The position numbers were made by a program, and so were the translations under genes. A DNA stretch of 64,000 bases from Verrucomicrobiota bacterium (GTDB taxonomy: Bacteria > Verrucomicrobiota > Verrucomicrobiia > CAIQCK01): positions 423,646 to 487,645 of the forward strand of contig JACRQF010000015.1 of assembly GCA_016222825.1 (NCBI GenBank), in the 5' to 3' direction. The notes below the pieces were generated by a model. That model was not told the origin of the DNA, searched no databases, and saw only the letters and a program-made list of their open reading frames with translations. Within the stretch, counting starts at the first letter, position 1; the number at the start of each line of letters is the position of its first letter. Shown in pieces: positions 49,182-58,606 of the stretch.

Positions 49182-51058
49182 AAACAACCACAACGCTCGC
49201 AGTCGTCTTCGCCCTCGCTGTCATCGTTCAGGCAAAAGAATGGCAAGTCGCCACCAACGGCAACGACGCCAACTCCGGCACGAAGGTCGCGCTGTTACGC
49301 ACGATCCAGCGCGCTGCCGAGCTTGCGCAGCCGGGCGATGTCGTCACCGTGCATGAGGGTGTCTATCGCGAGCGCATCAACCCGCCGCGCGGCGGCTCGT
49401 CGGACAAGAAGCGCATCGTCTATCAGGCCGCGCCGGGCGAGAAGGTGGAGATCAAAGGGTCGGAGGTCGTGAAGAACTGGACGAAGGTGCAGGACGATGT
49501 CTGGAAGGTGACGCTGCCGAACTCGTTCTTCGGCGGCTTCAATCCCTACAGCGACCTCATCCGCGGCGACTGGTTCAATCCGAAGAAGCGCGAGCATCAC
49601 ACCGGCGCGGTCTATCTCAACGGCGAGTGGTTGACCGAGGCGGCGACGCTCGATGAGGTGATGAAGCCGGCTGGCGAGACGCCGTTGTGGTTTGGCAAAG
49701 TCGAGGGCGACAGCACGACGCTTTGGGCGCAGTTCAAGGGCGTCAACCCGAACGAGCAACTGGCGGAGATCAATGTCCGCCGCACCGTCTTCTATCCCGA
49801 CAAGCCGGGCCGGAACTTCATCACCGTGCGCGGCTTCACGATGCGCCACGCGGCAACGCCGTGGGCACCGCCGACGGCGGAGCAGATCGGGCTGATCGGC
49901 ACGCATTGGAGCAAGGGCTGGATCATCGAGAGCAACACCGTCAGCCACTCCATCTGCTCCGGCATCGCGCTAGGCAAACACGGCGACCAGTTCGACAACA
50001 CCTCTGCCAACAGCGCCGAGGGTTACGTCAAGACCATTGAGCGCGCCCACGCCCATCCCATCGCATGGACCGGGAAGAACATCGGCCACCACATCGTCCG
50101 CAACAACCACGTCTCACACTGCGAGCAGGCCGGCATCGTTGGCAGCCTCGGCCCCATCTTCTGCGTCGTCACCGGCAACGTCATCCACGATATCCACGTC
50201 CGGCAGTTGTTCACAGGCGCGGAGATGGCGGGCATCAAGTTCCACGCCGCGATAGACACCGAAATCAGCCGCAACCACATCTACCGCACCTGCCGCGGCC
50301 TCTGGCTCGACTGGATGGCGCAGGGCACGCGCGTCACGCGAAACCTCTTCCACGACAACACCGGCGAAGACCTGTTCGTCGAGGTGAACCACGGCCCGTT
50401 CGTCGTGGACAACAACATCTTCCTCTCCGCCGTCAACCTGCTGGACTGGTCCGAGGGCGGCGCCTACGCGCACAATCTGTTCACCGGCAAACTCGTCAGC
50501 CGTTCCGAACTGCGCCGCGACACGCCGTATCATCCCGCTCACTCGACGAAGGTCGCCGGCCTCGCGAACATCAAGGGCGGCGACGACCGGTTCTACAACA
50601 ACATCTTCGTCGGGGCTGGTGCGGCTCCAGCCGCTGCCCCTGCCGGCAAAAGCGATTGGCGTGGAAAGGAAACCGGCTACGGCCTGTGGGTCTATGACAA
50701 CCGCGAGTTCCCTCTCCAGACCGGCGGCAACGTCTATCTCAACGGCGCTCGTCCCTACGGCAAGGAGACGAATCCGCTCTCGCTAGCGGACGCGCTCGAC
50801 TGCAAGCTCGTTGAGGCGGCAGGCGAACCTCATCTCCACCTGATGCTGCCCGCGTCGCTGTCGAAAGCCGCGACAAAGCTCGTCACAACCGAGTTGCTGG
50901 GCAAGGCGAAGATTCCCGCAGTTCGTTACGAGAACCCCAACGGCTCGCCGTTGAAAATTGACGGGGACTACTTCGGCAAGAAACGAAGCAAGTCAACGCC
51001 GACAGCCGGCCCGTTCGAGAATCCCGGCCAAGGCCCGCTCAATCTCAAAGTCTGGTGA
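49178..51058 (+). CDS. Secreted right-handed parallel beta-helix protein (polysaccharide lyase-like)
   Basis: 626 residues from the ATG overlapping the sulfatase stop, with a short signal peptide (MKTTTTLAVVFALAVIVQA). The N-terminal KEWQVATNGNDANSGTK and RTIQRAAELAQPGDVVTVHE form the DUF1565-type start seen in beta-helix lyases and glycosidases. Repeats such as NISRNHIYRTCRGLWLDW-like turns (EISRNHIYRTCRG, RVTRNLFHDNTGEDLF, VVDNNIFLSAVN) build the helix. No unambiguous lyase triad is visible. Its place between a sulfatase and a PL6-type lyase operon member argues for acting on the same sulfated polymer. Confidence 0.82.
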   Translation: MKTTTTLAVVFALAVIVQAKEWQVATNGNDANSGTKVALLRTIQRAAELAQPGDVVTVHEGVYRERINPPRGGSSDKKRIVYQAAPGEKVEIKGSEVVKNWTKVQDDVWKVTLPNSFFGGFNPYSDLIRGDWFNPKKREHHTGAVYLNGEWLTEAATLDEVMKPAGETPLWFGKVEGDSTTLWAQFKGVNPNEQLAEINVRRTVFYPDKPGRNFITVRGFTMRHAATPWAPPTAEQIGLIGTHWSKGWIIESNTVSHSICSGIALGKHGDQFDNTSANSAEGYVKTIERAHAHPIAWTGKNIGHHIVRNNHVSHCEQAGIVGSLGPIFCVVTGNVIHDIHVRQLFTGAEMAGIKFHAAIDTEISRNHIYRTCRGLWLDWMAQGTRVTRNLFHDNTGEDLFVEVNHGPFVVDNNIFLSAVNLLDWSEGGAYAHNLFTGKLVSRSELRRDTPYHPAHSTKVAGLANIKGGDDRFYNNIFVGAGAAPAAAPAGKSDWRGKETGYGLWVYDNREFPLQTGGNVYLNGARPYGKETNPLSLADALDCKLVEAAGEPHLHLMLPASLSKAATKLVTTELLGKAKIPAVRYENPNGSPLKIDGDYFGKKRSKSTPTAGPFENPGQGPLNLKVW

Positions 51059-51074
51059 CTGCAAAGCGGCAGCC

Positions 51075-53729
51075 ATGAAGGGCCTGGTATTGTCGCTCCA
51101 CGCTTTGCTGCTGGCACCACTGACTGCACTGCACGCCGTTGAGACGCCGAAGCTGACTCTGCTGGCCGAACCGGCGCGGGTCGAACTCGCCACGGAACAG
51201 CAGAAGCTTGTCTTCACACGAACCGATGGCGGTTTCGTCCTGACGACTTTTGTGCGGGACGACCAGAAGTGGCGGGCGTTGTTCGATGCGAGTCGGCCGT
51301 TGCTCGAAGGACCGTTGTTCGGTTTACAGCCAACCCGCTACACGGTTCTGACAAACACATCCGGCGAAAAAGTCGTCGAGTTCAGCGGACGCCATCGTCA
51401 GCCGGATTACGACTGGACGATGCGCGTCGGAGCGGTTGCAGACAGTCCGCTCTTTCGGTTTATCGTCACCTGCCATCTGTCCGAGCCACTCACTCTCAAC
51501 GCCCCTCAGCCTATCGTGGCGTTGTGGATGCGATGCGGCAAACCGGCGTTTCATCTCGACCAGGGGCCGGACAGTATTTACGGCAGCGCGGGAATTCCGC
51601 ATGGCTACGGTTTTCCGGCGGCCTATCTCTGGGATGACAAACGCGAGGCAGCAATGTTCTTCAATATGACGCCGATGCGCTGGATGCAGCCTGATGGAGT
51701 GGCGCGCTTCCATGACGTGCGTATCATGACACGCAGCGAGTCAGGCCAGACAGGGTTGGGCATGCATTTCAAGAAGCTCTCCGGGCGACGCTTGCCGGCG
51801 GGGGAGATGACCATCGAGTTTTTCCTCCACCAAGGTATTCGTCCACTCAAGCCAACCGGCTTGGAAGCTCTCGATACGATGGTCCGGGCCTTCGCGCGGC
51901 TGCATCCGGCAGAATCGGTGTTTCCACGCAACCGGTTGACGGGTGAATTCGCCAGTTGGGAACAGTTCGCCCGGCAGGCGATGGCCGACCTGATGACCAC
52001 GCCAGAGACGATGGCCGAAATCCCCGCACCGTGGCGTGACGAACCGCTCGCGCTGGTGCCGCCGCAGGAAACGATGCTCGTCCATCCCGCGCATGTGATG
52101 ACCAACGCGGCGCAAGCCGGCCGGCATTGGGACTTCTCCACGGTCAACAATCATCTCACGCCGTGGCTCCTGCTGGCCCGCCTGCACGGCAACGCCGAGG
52201 CGTTGCGGCTGGGTCTGCAAAAGAAGGACGCACTGGCCCGCTTCTACGACCCGCGTGCGCGGCTCATCCGCCACGGCACGCAACAACCCCCGCACGTCGG
52301 CAAGCTGGAGATGAGCTGGCAGAACTTCTTCTTCCACGAAGAGACTCTGCGCGCGGCTTCCGCCACCGGCCCCGCCGATTTCAATCCCGCCGTTGTCGGC
52401 CGATTCTTGATGGCGACGGACGGATTGCGTGAGTTGGCGCGTCAGGTGGATTTTGTTTTCCCGCAATGGTTCGACCCCTATCAGAAGCAGCCCGTTGTCC
52501 AAAATGATGTGCGACAGTTGGGCCTCGTCCGCGAACCTTGGCAGGCAGGGGCCTACGCTCATCTCATGATGCAGGCGTTCGAGATCACGGGCGGGAAGGA
52601 GTTCCTCGCCGAAGCGCAACGCGCCATCGAGACGCTGATGGAGCGGATGGAGTTCCGCGTGCAGAACGAAATCTACGACCGCCGTTATACGGACGTGGCG
52701 GAGTTCCCGGTCACGGAGCTTTTTGGCAACGCTTGGGGGATCGCCGCGGCATACCGGCTGTATGAAAGGACCGGCCAGCCGAAGTTCCTCCGCTATTCCC
52801 GCGACTTCCTCAACACGCTCCTGCGCCTCACGTTTTGGCATGAGGACGAGACCGATGCTGTGAGCCGCGAACTGCGCAACGCCGGGTTGTTCTACCCGCA
52901 CGGCGGCGCGCATGTGGCGACGCCGTGGGAAACCGCCGAGGCGCATCTGATGATCGCCTGGATGTTAAAGCACGATCGCGAGCATCCGTTGACGGACCTC
53001 CTGTTGAAGCTGTCGAACCTCAATCGAATCAACTCGTTCTACTTCTTCCCCGCTGTCTGGACCGAGCCGGTGCGGGCGCTCGACAAAACAAAGCGCCCGG
53101 CGATCAGAAATTATTTTCCGGTCGAGCCGTTCTACTGCCTTGAAGGGACCGGCGGCCATCATGGCCGGACCGCCGCCTACATGGCCGGCCTGGCGCTTTG
53201 GAACGCCTGGCTCTACGAGGCGTTGGCCGAAGCAAGCGACCGGGAGATCTTGGTGCTGAACCTCGACGCGATGGAGGATTATGAGGCTGCGCTCTCTTGT
53301 GTGGAACGGCGCTTCATCACCTGCAACCCCGGCCCGACGAAGCGCGCTTGCCGCGTTCTGTTCAAACACCTGCCTGACGGTGATTATCTCGTGACGCTCG
53401 GCACGCGTGAAGAGAAGCATCCGGCAACGGAGCTCAGGCAGGGCTTGCCGCTGACCTTGGACACCGGCAAACACATCCGGTTCACGGTGCGCCGCAGTGA
53501 TTACCGCGAGCGCGCGATTCAGTTGAGACAGCAACGTTCCTCCCAGAACGTCCTCTCCCAAGCCTACCGACTCTTGCAGGATCGCGCCGCCAACAAAGAA
53601 CGCGCAACCGTATCTCCCAAGGATATCCAAGCCTTCGCAGAAGCGCTTCGTGCCTGCCGGGATGGGCGTCACGACGATGCCATCACCAAAGCCGTGCCCA
53701 TCATCCACGACGGTGATTCGCAGCGATGA
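51075..53729 (+). CDS. Large secreted protein of unknown family, probable alpha/alpha-barrel
   Basis: 884 residues, signal peptide MKGLVLSLHALLLAPLTALH. The first 300 residues are beta-rich (LFGLQPTRYTVLTNTSGEK; YGSAGIPHGYGFPAAYLWDD). The middle is helical with (alpha/alpha)6-barrel-like patterns (WLLLARLHGNAEALRLGLQK; LVREPWQAGAYAHLMMQAFE; HVATPWETAEAHLMIAWMLK; GTGGHHGRTAAYMAGLAL), then a short beta domain and a charged tail. The plan resembles glycosidases or lyases with a beta-sandwich plus barrel, but I cannot assign a family. It lies 16 bases after the beta-helix gene in the polysaccharide operon. Confidence 0.75.
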   Translation: MKGLVLSLHALLLAPLTALHAVETPKLTLLAEPARVELATEQQKLVFTRTDGGFVLTTFVRDDQKWRALFDASRPLLEGPLFGLQPTRYTVLTNTSGEKVVEFSGRHRQPDYDWTMRVGAVADSPLFRFIVTCHLSEPLTLNAPQPIVALWMRCGKPAFHLDQGPDSIYGSAGIPHGYGFPAAYLWDDKREAAMFFNMTPMRWMQPDGVARFHDVRIMTRSESGQTGLGMHFKKLSGRRLPAGEMTIEFFLHQGIRPLKPTGLEALDTMVRAFARLHPAESVFPRNRLTGEFASWEQFARQAMADLMTTPETMAEIPAPWRDEPLALVPPQETMLVHPAHVMTNAAQAGRHWDFSTVNNHLTPWLLLARLHGNAEALRLGLQKKDALARFYDPRARLIRHGTQQPPHVGKLEMSWQNFFFHEETLRAASATGPADFNPAVVGRFLMATDGLRELARQVDFVFPQWFDPYQKQPVVQNDVRQLGLVREPWQAGAYAHLMMQAFEITGGKEFLAEAQRAIETLMERMEFRVQNEIYDRRYTDVAEFPVTELFGNAWGIAAAYRLYERTGQPKFLRYSRDFLNTLLRLTFWHEDETDAVSRELRNAGLFYPHGGAHVATPWETAEAHLMIAWMLKHDREHPLTDLLLKLSNLNRINSFYFFPAVWTEPVRALDKTKRPAIRNYFPVEPFYCLEGTGGHHGRTAAYMAGLALWNAWLYEALAEASDREILVLNLDAMEDYEAALSCVERRFITCNPGPTKRACRVLFKHLPDGDYLVTLGTREEKHPATELRQGLPLTLDTGKHIRFTVRRSDYRERAIQLRQQRSSQNVLSQAYRLLQDRAANKERATVSPKDIQAFAEALRACRDGRHDDAITKAVPIIHDGDSQR

Positions 53730-53773
53730 GTTTTCGCTTGCGCCGCACGGGCGAACGGATTCGAATGCGGCCT

Positions 53774-54808
53774 ATGAAGAACATCACCACACTCACGGCT
53801 TCATTGTTGATCGGCACGGCGGCGTTGGCGGGCGACGTTCAGCCGCTCATGGTTCAGCGCGGCGCGTGCCTGCTCGACGAGACATTCGCGGGCGGCCTCG
53901 ACACCAACAAGTGGAAGGTGGCCATCGGCGCGTGGCAGGTCGAGAACGGCGTGCTCGCAGGCACCGAACGTCCCAGCGACCATCACGCGGCGGTAATCAA
54001 GACGCCTTTCACCAATATCACAGCGGTGGTGCAGTTCTCGTTCATGCTTAAGGGCGACTCCGGCTTCCATTTCAGTCTCAACCATCCCGGCGGCCACAAC
54101 AGCCGCATCAGTGTCCGCGCCAACTCCGTTGTGATGCGCAAGGACCTCGTCAAGAAGGACCCGCGCTCGTATGCGCCGCTGCTCGACGAGGCCGGCGCAT
54201 CGCTCGCCCCGGACAAGTGGCACACGATGATCGTGGAACTCAACGGCGCGGAGATGCTGGCCCGCGTGGATGACGCGCTCTTCCTCTACGGCTCGCATCC
54301 CGGCATCAACAGGGAGAAGAGCGATTTCGGATTACCGGTGATGGGCGCGGCGCAGTTCGACAACGTGAAGATTTGGAGCGCCACGCCCAGCCCGGACTGG
54401 CCGTCGGAAAAGGAGAAACTCCTCGCGCGACAGGCGTCGCGGCCCGCCATTGACCGCTCGGGCAACCCGACGGAAGCGTTCCAAGTGGCCGAGGGGAAAG
54501 CCCGCGACCGGCTCATGAAGTCCGACGCGAAGTTCGTCGCGCTGGTGGACGCACGAGCGGCGGTTCAGGAGGCCATCGCGAAGGCGTTCCCCGTCGTCAA
54601 ACGCAAAGGCGCGAAAGCGGACGCCGAGAAGAAGCGGCTGGCCAGCGAAGACGCCAAGTATAAGAAGCTGGCAGCGGACCTGCGTGTGGCGCAGAAGAAC
54701 GAGCGCGACTATCTCTTTGCCCAAGCCCCGGAGGTGAAGAAAGCCTGGGAAGCCTTCGCCGCCGCCAATCAGGCCAAGGCCAAAGGCAAAGCCGTTGCGA
54801 AGAAGTAG
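53774..54808 (+). CDS. Secreted DUF1080-like (3-keto-disaccharide hydrolase-type) protein with coiled-coil tail
   Basis: 344 residues, signal peptide MKNITTLTASLLIGTAALAG. Residues about 30-205 form a concanavalin-like sandwich of the DUF1080 type: DETFAGGLDTNKWKVAIGAW, QVENGVLAGTERPSDHHAAV, DSGFHFSLNHPGGHNSRISV, ending FDNVKIW. The C-terminal 130 residues are Lys/Ala/Glu-rich coiled coil. DUF1080 proteins in this phylum are abundant and some hydrolyse 3-keto-glycosides. It sits mid-operon between the 884-residue protein and the propeller. Confidence 0.78.
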   Translation: MKNITTLTASLLIGTAALAGDVQPLMVQRGACLLDETFAGGLDTNKWKVAIGAWQVENGVLAGTERPSDHHAAVIKTPFTNITAVVQFSFMLKGDSGFHFSLNHPGGHNSRISVRANSVVMRKDLVKKDPRSYAPLLDEAGASLAPDKWHTMIVELNGAEMLARVDDALFLYGSHPGINREKSDFGLPVMGAAQFDNVKIWSATPSPDWPSEKEKLLARQASRPAIDRSGNPTEAFQVAEGKARDRLMKSDAKFVALVDARAAVQEAIAKAFPVVKRKGAKADAEKKRLASEDAKYKKLAADLRVAQKNERDYLFAQAPEVKKAWEAFAAANQAKAKGKAVAKK

Positions 54809-54817
54809 CGTCCGCGA

Positions 54818-56173
54818 ATGACGATGAACCGGATTCTTTTCCTCGCCGCGCTGGTGCTGGCGCCGCTGGCTGTTCATGGGCGCGAGTTGCCGGCCAATCC
54901 TGGCGAAACACCGCCGCTGTGGGAAATCCACCTCGGCTCGCACCAATACTCGATCCCGACGATTGACCGCGGCCGGATTTATCTGGCGACGGACGACATC
55001 GCGGTGCGATGGGCCGGCTACGCGCCGACGGGCGGCGGCGTGTTGATGTGCGTGGAGCAGGCGACGGGCAAGTTGATCTGGGAACTGCCGAGTCCGCGCT
55101 ACATGGAGGGCGTGACGCCGCCGTTTCATTTTGACCAGTGGCGGTGCGGGATTTGTTCCAAGCCGCAGGTGGACGGCGAGCGGGTGTTTGTGGTCGGCAA
55201 CCGCGGCGAGGTGTTGTGCGTGGACCGGAACAACGGCTCGGTGGTGTGGCGGTATGATTTCATCAAGGAACTGGGCGTGGTGCCGCATGATGTCTGTGGG
55301 AGCACGCCGCTGATCGTCGGCGATTTGGTTTTCGCCTGCACGTCGAACGGGCAGGACGACCGTCACGACAAGGTGCCGGCACCGCAGGCACCGACGCTGA
55401 TCGTGCTCGACAAGAAGACCGGCCGTCTCGTGGCGCGCGACGGCGAGCGAATCGGCGAGCGGTTGTTCCACTGCAACTGGTCGTCGCCCATCGCCGGCAA
55501 GGTGAACGGCCGCACGTTGGTGTTCTTCGGCGCCGGCGACGGAATCTTGTATGCGTTCGAGTTGCCGTCGTCGTCGCGCGACGGCGTGCAGGTGTTGAAG
55601 AAGGCGTGGTCCTACGACTGCAACCCACCGGGTTACCGGATGCGCGATGGCGTGCCGATGCCGTATTCGACGCACCGAAAACGCCTCCCCGACGGCCCGA
55701 GCGAAATCATCGGCTCGCCACTTTTTTGGAACGGCCGTGTTTACGTGGCAATCGGCCAGAGTCCGGTGCATGGCGATGGACAAGGCTGTTTGTCGTGCGT
55801 GGACACGGCGACGGGGAAGAAGGTCTGGGACTCGACGCTGGTGCAGCGGACGCTGGCGACGCCGACGATTGCGGACGGCCTGCTCTACATCGTGGACACG
55901 CCGGGCAACGCGCATTGCTTCGATGCGGTGAAGGGCGAGCGGCTTTGGGTGCATCCACTCGGCGGCCGGACATGGTGCGCGTCGCCGTTCGCCGCGGACG
56001 GGAAAGTCTATATCGGCACCGAGTCGGGCGCGTTGTGGGTGCTGAAAGCTGGGAGGACGCTGGAGGTGTTGTCGCGAACGAAGCTGCAAACTGCGCCAAT
56101 CACACCGACGGCAGCCGGCGGCGTTTTGTATCTGCCAACGCAACGGAGCCTGCTGGCGATTCCGGGGAAGTAA
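54818..56173 (+). CDS. Secreted PQQ-like beta-propeller protein
   Basis: 451 residues with a signal peptide (MTMNRILFLAALVLAPLAVH). Repeating blades carry the PQQ/BamB-type motif GxVxW: CVEQATGKLIWELPSP, CVDRNNGSVVWRYDF, VLDKKTGRLVARDGER, CVDTATGKKVWDSTLV and CFDAVKGERLWVHPLG. Conserved catalytic residues of quinoprotein dehydrogenases are not apparent, so it is more likely a scaffold or binding propeller. It is nine bases after the DUF1080-like gene. Confidence 0.83.
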   Translation: MTMNRILFLAALVLAPLAVHGRELPANPGETPPLWEIHLGSHQYSIPTIDRGRIYLATDDIAVRWAGYAPTGGGVLMCVEQATGKLIWELPSPRYMEGVTPPFHFDQWRCGICSKPQVDGERVFVVGNRGEVLCVDRNNGSVVWRYDFIKELGVVPHDVCGSTPLIVGDLVFACTSNGQDDRHDKVPAPQAPTLIVLDKKTGRLVARDGERIGERLFHCNWSSPIAGKVNGRTLVFFGAGDGILYAFELPSSSRDGVQVLKKAWSYDCNPPGYRMRDGVPMPYSTHRKRLPDGPSEIIGSPLFWNGRVYVAIGQSPVHGDGQGCLSCVDTATGKKVWDSTLVQRTLATPTIADGLLYIVDTPGNAHCFDAVKGERLWVHPLGGRTWCASPFAADGKVYIGTESGALWVLKAGRTLEVLSRTKLQTAPITPTAAGGVLYLPTQRSLLAIPGK

Positions 56174-56203
56174 ACGCAGCCGAAGGAAGCCGGAAGCAAG
56201 ATC

Positions 56204-57058
56204 ATGAAGAACTGCCTCATCACTCTTGTCGCTTCACTCCTGGCAATGCCGGCGACGCTCGGTGCCTTGGACTATCCCTGCACGACCGCCGAGCCGCAGA
56301 AGAGCGGCTGGCCGCTGACGGAGGAAGAGAAGCAATACGTGTCAAAGCCGGAACACGAACGCAGGCCCGGCGCGGAGCAGAAGAAACACCTGCCGGCGAT
56401 GTGGCCGGTCACGCCGTCGGCGGGGCATTGGGGCGGGACGAGTTGGCTGGACATGCACGCGAAGTTGGTGAAGGAAGCGGAGGCCAGCAAAGGCCCGATT
56501 GATGTGTTGCTCGTCGGCGACAGCATCACCATGCAGTGGGGCGCGGCGTGGACGAGGCACTTCCCCAAGCTCAAGACCGTCAACATCGGTATCGGCGGCG
56601 ACAAGACGCAGAACGTCCTCTGGCGGCTCGATCACGGTGGCGTCGCGGGATTGGAGCCTAGGCTCGTCATCGTGCTCATCGGCAACAACAACATGTTCTT
56701 CACGCCCGAAACCGGCATCGAGGCCGCCGCGAAGGGCATCCAGATGGTTGTGGCGAATGTTCGCGAGAAGTTCCCCACCGCGCCCGTGATCGCGGTGAAG
56801 ATTTTTCCCGCCCACGCTCCCGGCAACCGTTTCTACGAGGACATCAAGAAGATTAACGCCGCGCTCGACACGCTGAAACTCGACAACGATCCGAAGGTGA
56901 CCGTGCTCGACCTCTGGAGCGACATGGTCAACGCCGACGGCACGCTGAAGAAGGGCCTGTTCACGCCCGACAACATCCACCTGACGCAAGATGGCGGCTA
57001 CTTGCTCTATGCGACCAAGCTGAAGCCGCTGGTGGAGAAGTGGCTGGCGAAACCGTGA
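56204..57058 (+). CDS. Secreted SGNH/GDSL-type esterase (acetylhydrolase-like)
   Basis: 284 residues, signal peptide MKNCLITLVASLLAMPATLG. SGNH blocks are all visible: the nucleophile serine in VLLVGDSITMQWG, the glycine in NIGIGGDKTQNVLWRLDHG, the asparagine in VIVLIGNNNMFF, and Asp/His in FTPDNIHLTQDGGYLLY. It resembles PAF-acetylhydrolase-type carbohydrate esterases, which deacetylate polysaccharides, so it likely strips acetyl groups from the polymer attacked by the sulfatase and lyase in the same operon. Confidence 0.88.
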   Translation: MKNCLITLVASLLAMPATLGALDYPCTTAEPQKSGWPLTEEEKQYVSKPEHERRPGAEQKKHLPAMWPVTPSAGHWGGTSWLDMHAKLVKEAEASKGPIDVLLVGDSITMQWGAAWTRHFPKLKTVNIGIGGDKTQNVLWRLDHGGVAGLEPRLVIVLIGNNNMFFTPETGIEAAAKGIQMVVANVREKFPTAPVIAVKIFPAHAPGNRFYEDIKKINAALDTLKLDNDPKVTVLDLWSDMVNADGTLKKGLFTPDNIHLTQDGGYLLYATKLKPLVEKWLAKP

Positions 57059-57071
57059 ACTTCGGTCTCGT

Positions 57072-58568
57072 ATGAAACGTTTCATACGCCTGCTGCTGCT
57101 GGCACAAGGCATCGCTGCCAGAATCCTGTCGAATGAGCCGGTGACTGCTGGCTCGTTGGCCGAGCTTGACGCAGCGATACGCAGTCTGGGGCCGGGAGCG
57201 ATGGTGCTGGTGAGCGATGGCACCTACGAAACCAAGCGGCCGATACGCATCGAGGGCAAACGCGGCACGGCCGAGGCCCCGATTGTTCTGCGCGCGGAAC
57301 ATCGCGGCGGGGCGACGATTGGGGGCGCGGCGGGTTTCGTCATCCGGGATTGTGAGCATCTGGTGCTTGAAGGTTTCGTGTTTACGAACGACGCCGACCA
57401 GCAGGCCGTGCAACTCGTCAACTGCCGGCATGTTCGCGTGACGCGAAACACTTTTCGCCTGAGCGAGCGCGCCAAGCCACGGCACTGGGAGCATTGGGTC
57501 ACCGTTGATGGCGCTCGCAGCGGGCACAATCGCGTGGACCACAACCTGTTTGAGCGCAAGGTCAACCGCGGCAGCCCGCTCTTCATCCGCGGCGACGATG
57601 AGGCTCTCGTTTGCTCGCAACACGACCGCGTGGACCACAATCACTTCCGCGACGTCGTCTTCGCCAATGGCGAGAACGGTCACGAGACCATCCGCACCGG
57701 CGGCAACGACCTCGGCGCATCCGGTCGCAGCTCGTTCACGATCATCGAGGAGAATCTGCTGGAGCGATGCAGCGGCGAAGACGAGATCATGTCGCTGAAA
57801 TCTTCCAATAACATCGTCCGCAACAATACACTCCTGAACTGCCGCGGCGCGATCTGCCTGCGGCTGGGCAACCGCAGCGTTGTCTCCGGCAACTTCATCA
57901 TCGCCACCGACGGCGAGCCGGGGCGCGGCGGCGTGAAGCTCTACGGTTTCGAGCATCGCGTCTTCAACAACTACTTCCTCGGCCTGACCGGCCGGCGGCA
58001 TGAGGCGCCCCTCGCGCTGGTTCCCGGCACACTCGACACACCCTCCACCGGGAACATCGGCAAGAAATACGACGACATGACCTCGGTCGCGCCGACGCGG
58101 GGTTGGATCGCGTTCAACACGTGGGTTGACTGCGCGCCGCTCCAGTTCGGCTTCAAGAAGGAGAAGGAGCGACCTTGCATTCCGAACGGATGTGTCTTTG
58201 TCAATAACCTCGTCGTTCGCACCAGGCCGCAGTCCTCGCCACTCGTGAATCTCGAGGCCGCCCGCAACCTGCGGGCGCATGACAACCTCGGTTGCGTTTG
58301 CGGACCTGCGCCGACTGACGCATGGGCCGGTTGGTTTCGTTTCGACGATCCCCGTCTCCGCCGGGTGGGGGATGGCTTAAGCCTGTGGCGGCTGACGGAT
58401 TCGAGTTCGGCAATTGACGCTGCGGTCGAAATTTTCCCGGCGGTCGCCGAAGACGTGTTTGGCCACGCGCGGACGGGCCGGCGCGACATTGGAGCCGAGG
58501 AATTCGACAAGGTGGCTGTCACACGTGGGCCGCTGACTTCGAGTAATGTAGGCCCCGACGCTCCGTGA
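57072..58568 (+). CDS. PL6-family (chondroitinase B/alginate lyase-like) polysaccharide lyase
   Basis: 498 residues, N-terminal hydrophobic segment MKRFIRLLLLAQGIAA as a short signal. The beta-helix shows chondroitinase-B hallmarks: NGENGHETIRTGGNDLGASG (Glu/Asn acid-side calcium region), GEDEIMSLKSSNNIVRNNTL with the catalytic Lys, and AICLRLGNRSVVSGNFI with the catalytic Arg. PL6 enzymes cleave alginate or dermatan sulfate by beta-elimination. This implies that the operon's substrate carries uronic acids. It ends the plus-strand operon, followed 38 bases later by a convergent gene. Confidence 0.85.
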   Translation: MKRFIRLLLLAQGIAARILSNEPVTAGSLAELDAAIRSLGPGAMVLVSDGTYETKRPIRIEGKRGTAEAPIVLRAEHRGGATIGGAAGFVIRDCEHLVLEGFVFTNDADQQAVQLVNCRHVRVTRNTFRLSERAKPRHWEHWVTVDGARSGHNRVDHNLFERKVNRGSPLFIRGDDEALVCSQHDRVDHNHFRDVVFANGENGHETIRTGGNDLGASGRSSFTIIEENLLERCSGEDEIMSLKSSNNIVRNNTLLNCRGAICLRLGNRSVVSGNFIIATDGEPGRGGVKLYGFEHRVFNNYFLGLTGRRHEAPLALVPGTLDTPSTGNIGKKYDDMTSVAPTRGWIAFNTWVDCAPLQFGFKKEKERPCIPNGCVFVNNLVVRTRPQSSPLVNLEAARNLRAHDNLGCVCGPAPTDAWAGWFRFDDPRLRRVGDGLSLWRLTDSSSAIDAAVEIFPAVAEDVFGHARTGRRDIGAEEFDKVAVTRGPLTSSNVGPDAP

Positions 58569-58606
58569 GGGATCACCCGCGGACACTCGCCAGCCACCCG
58601 AACATT

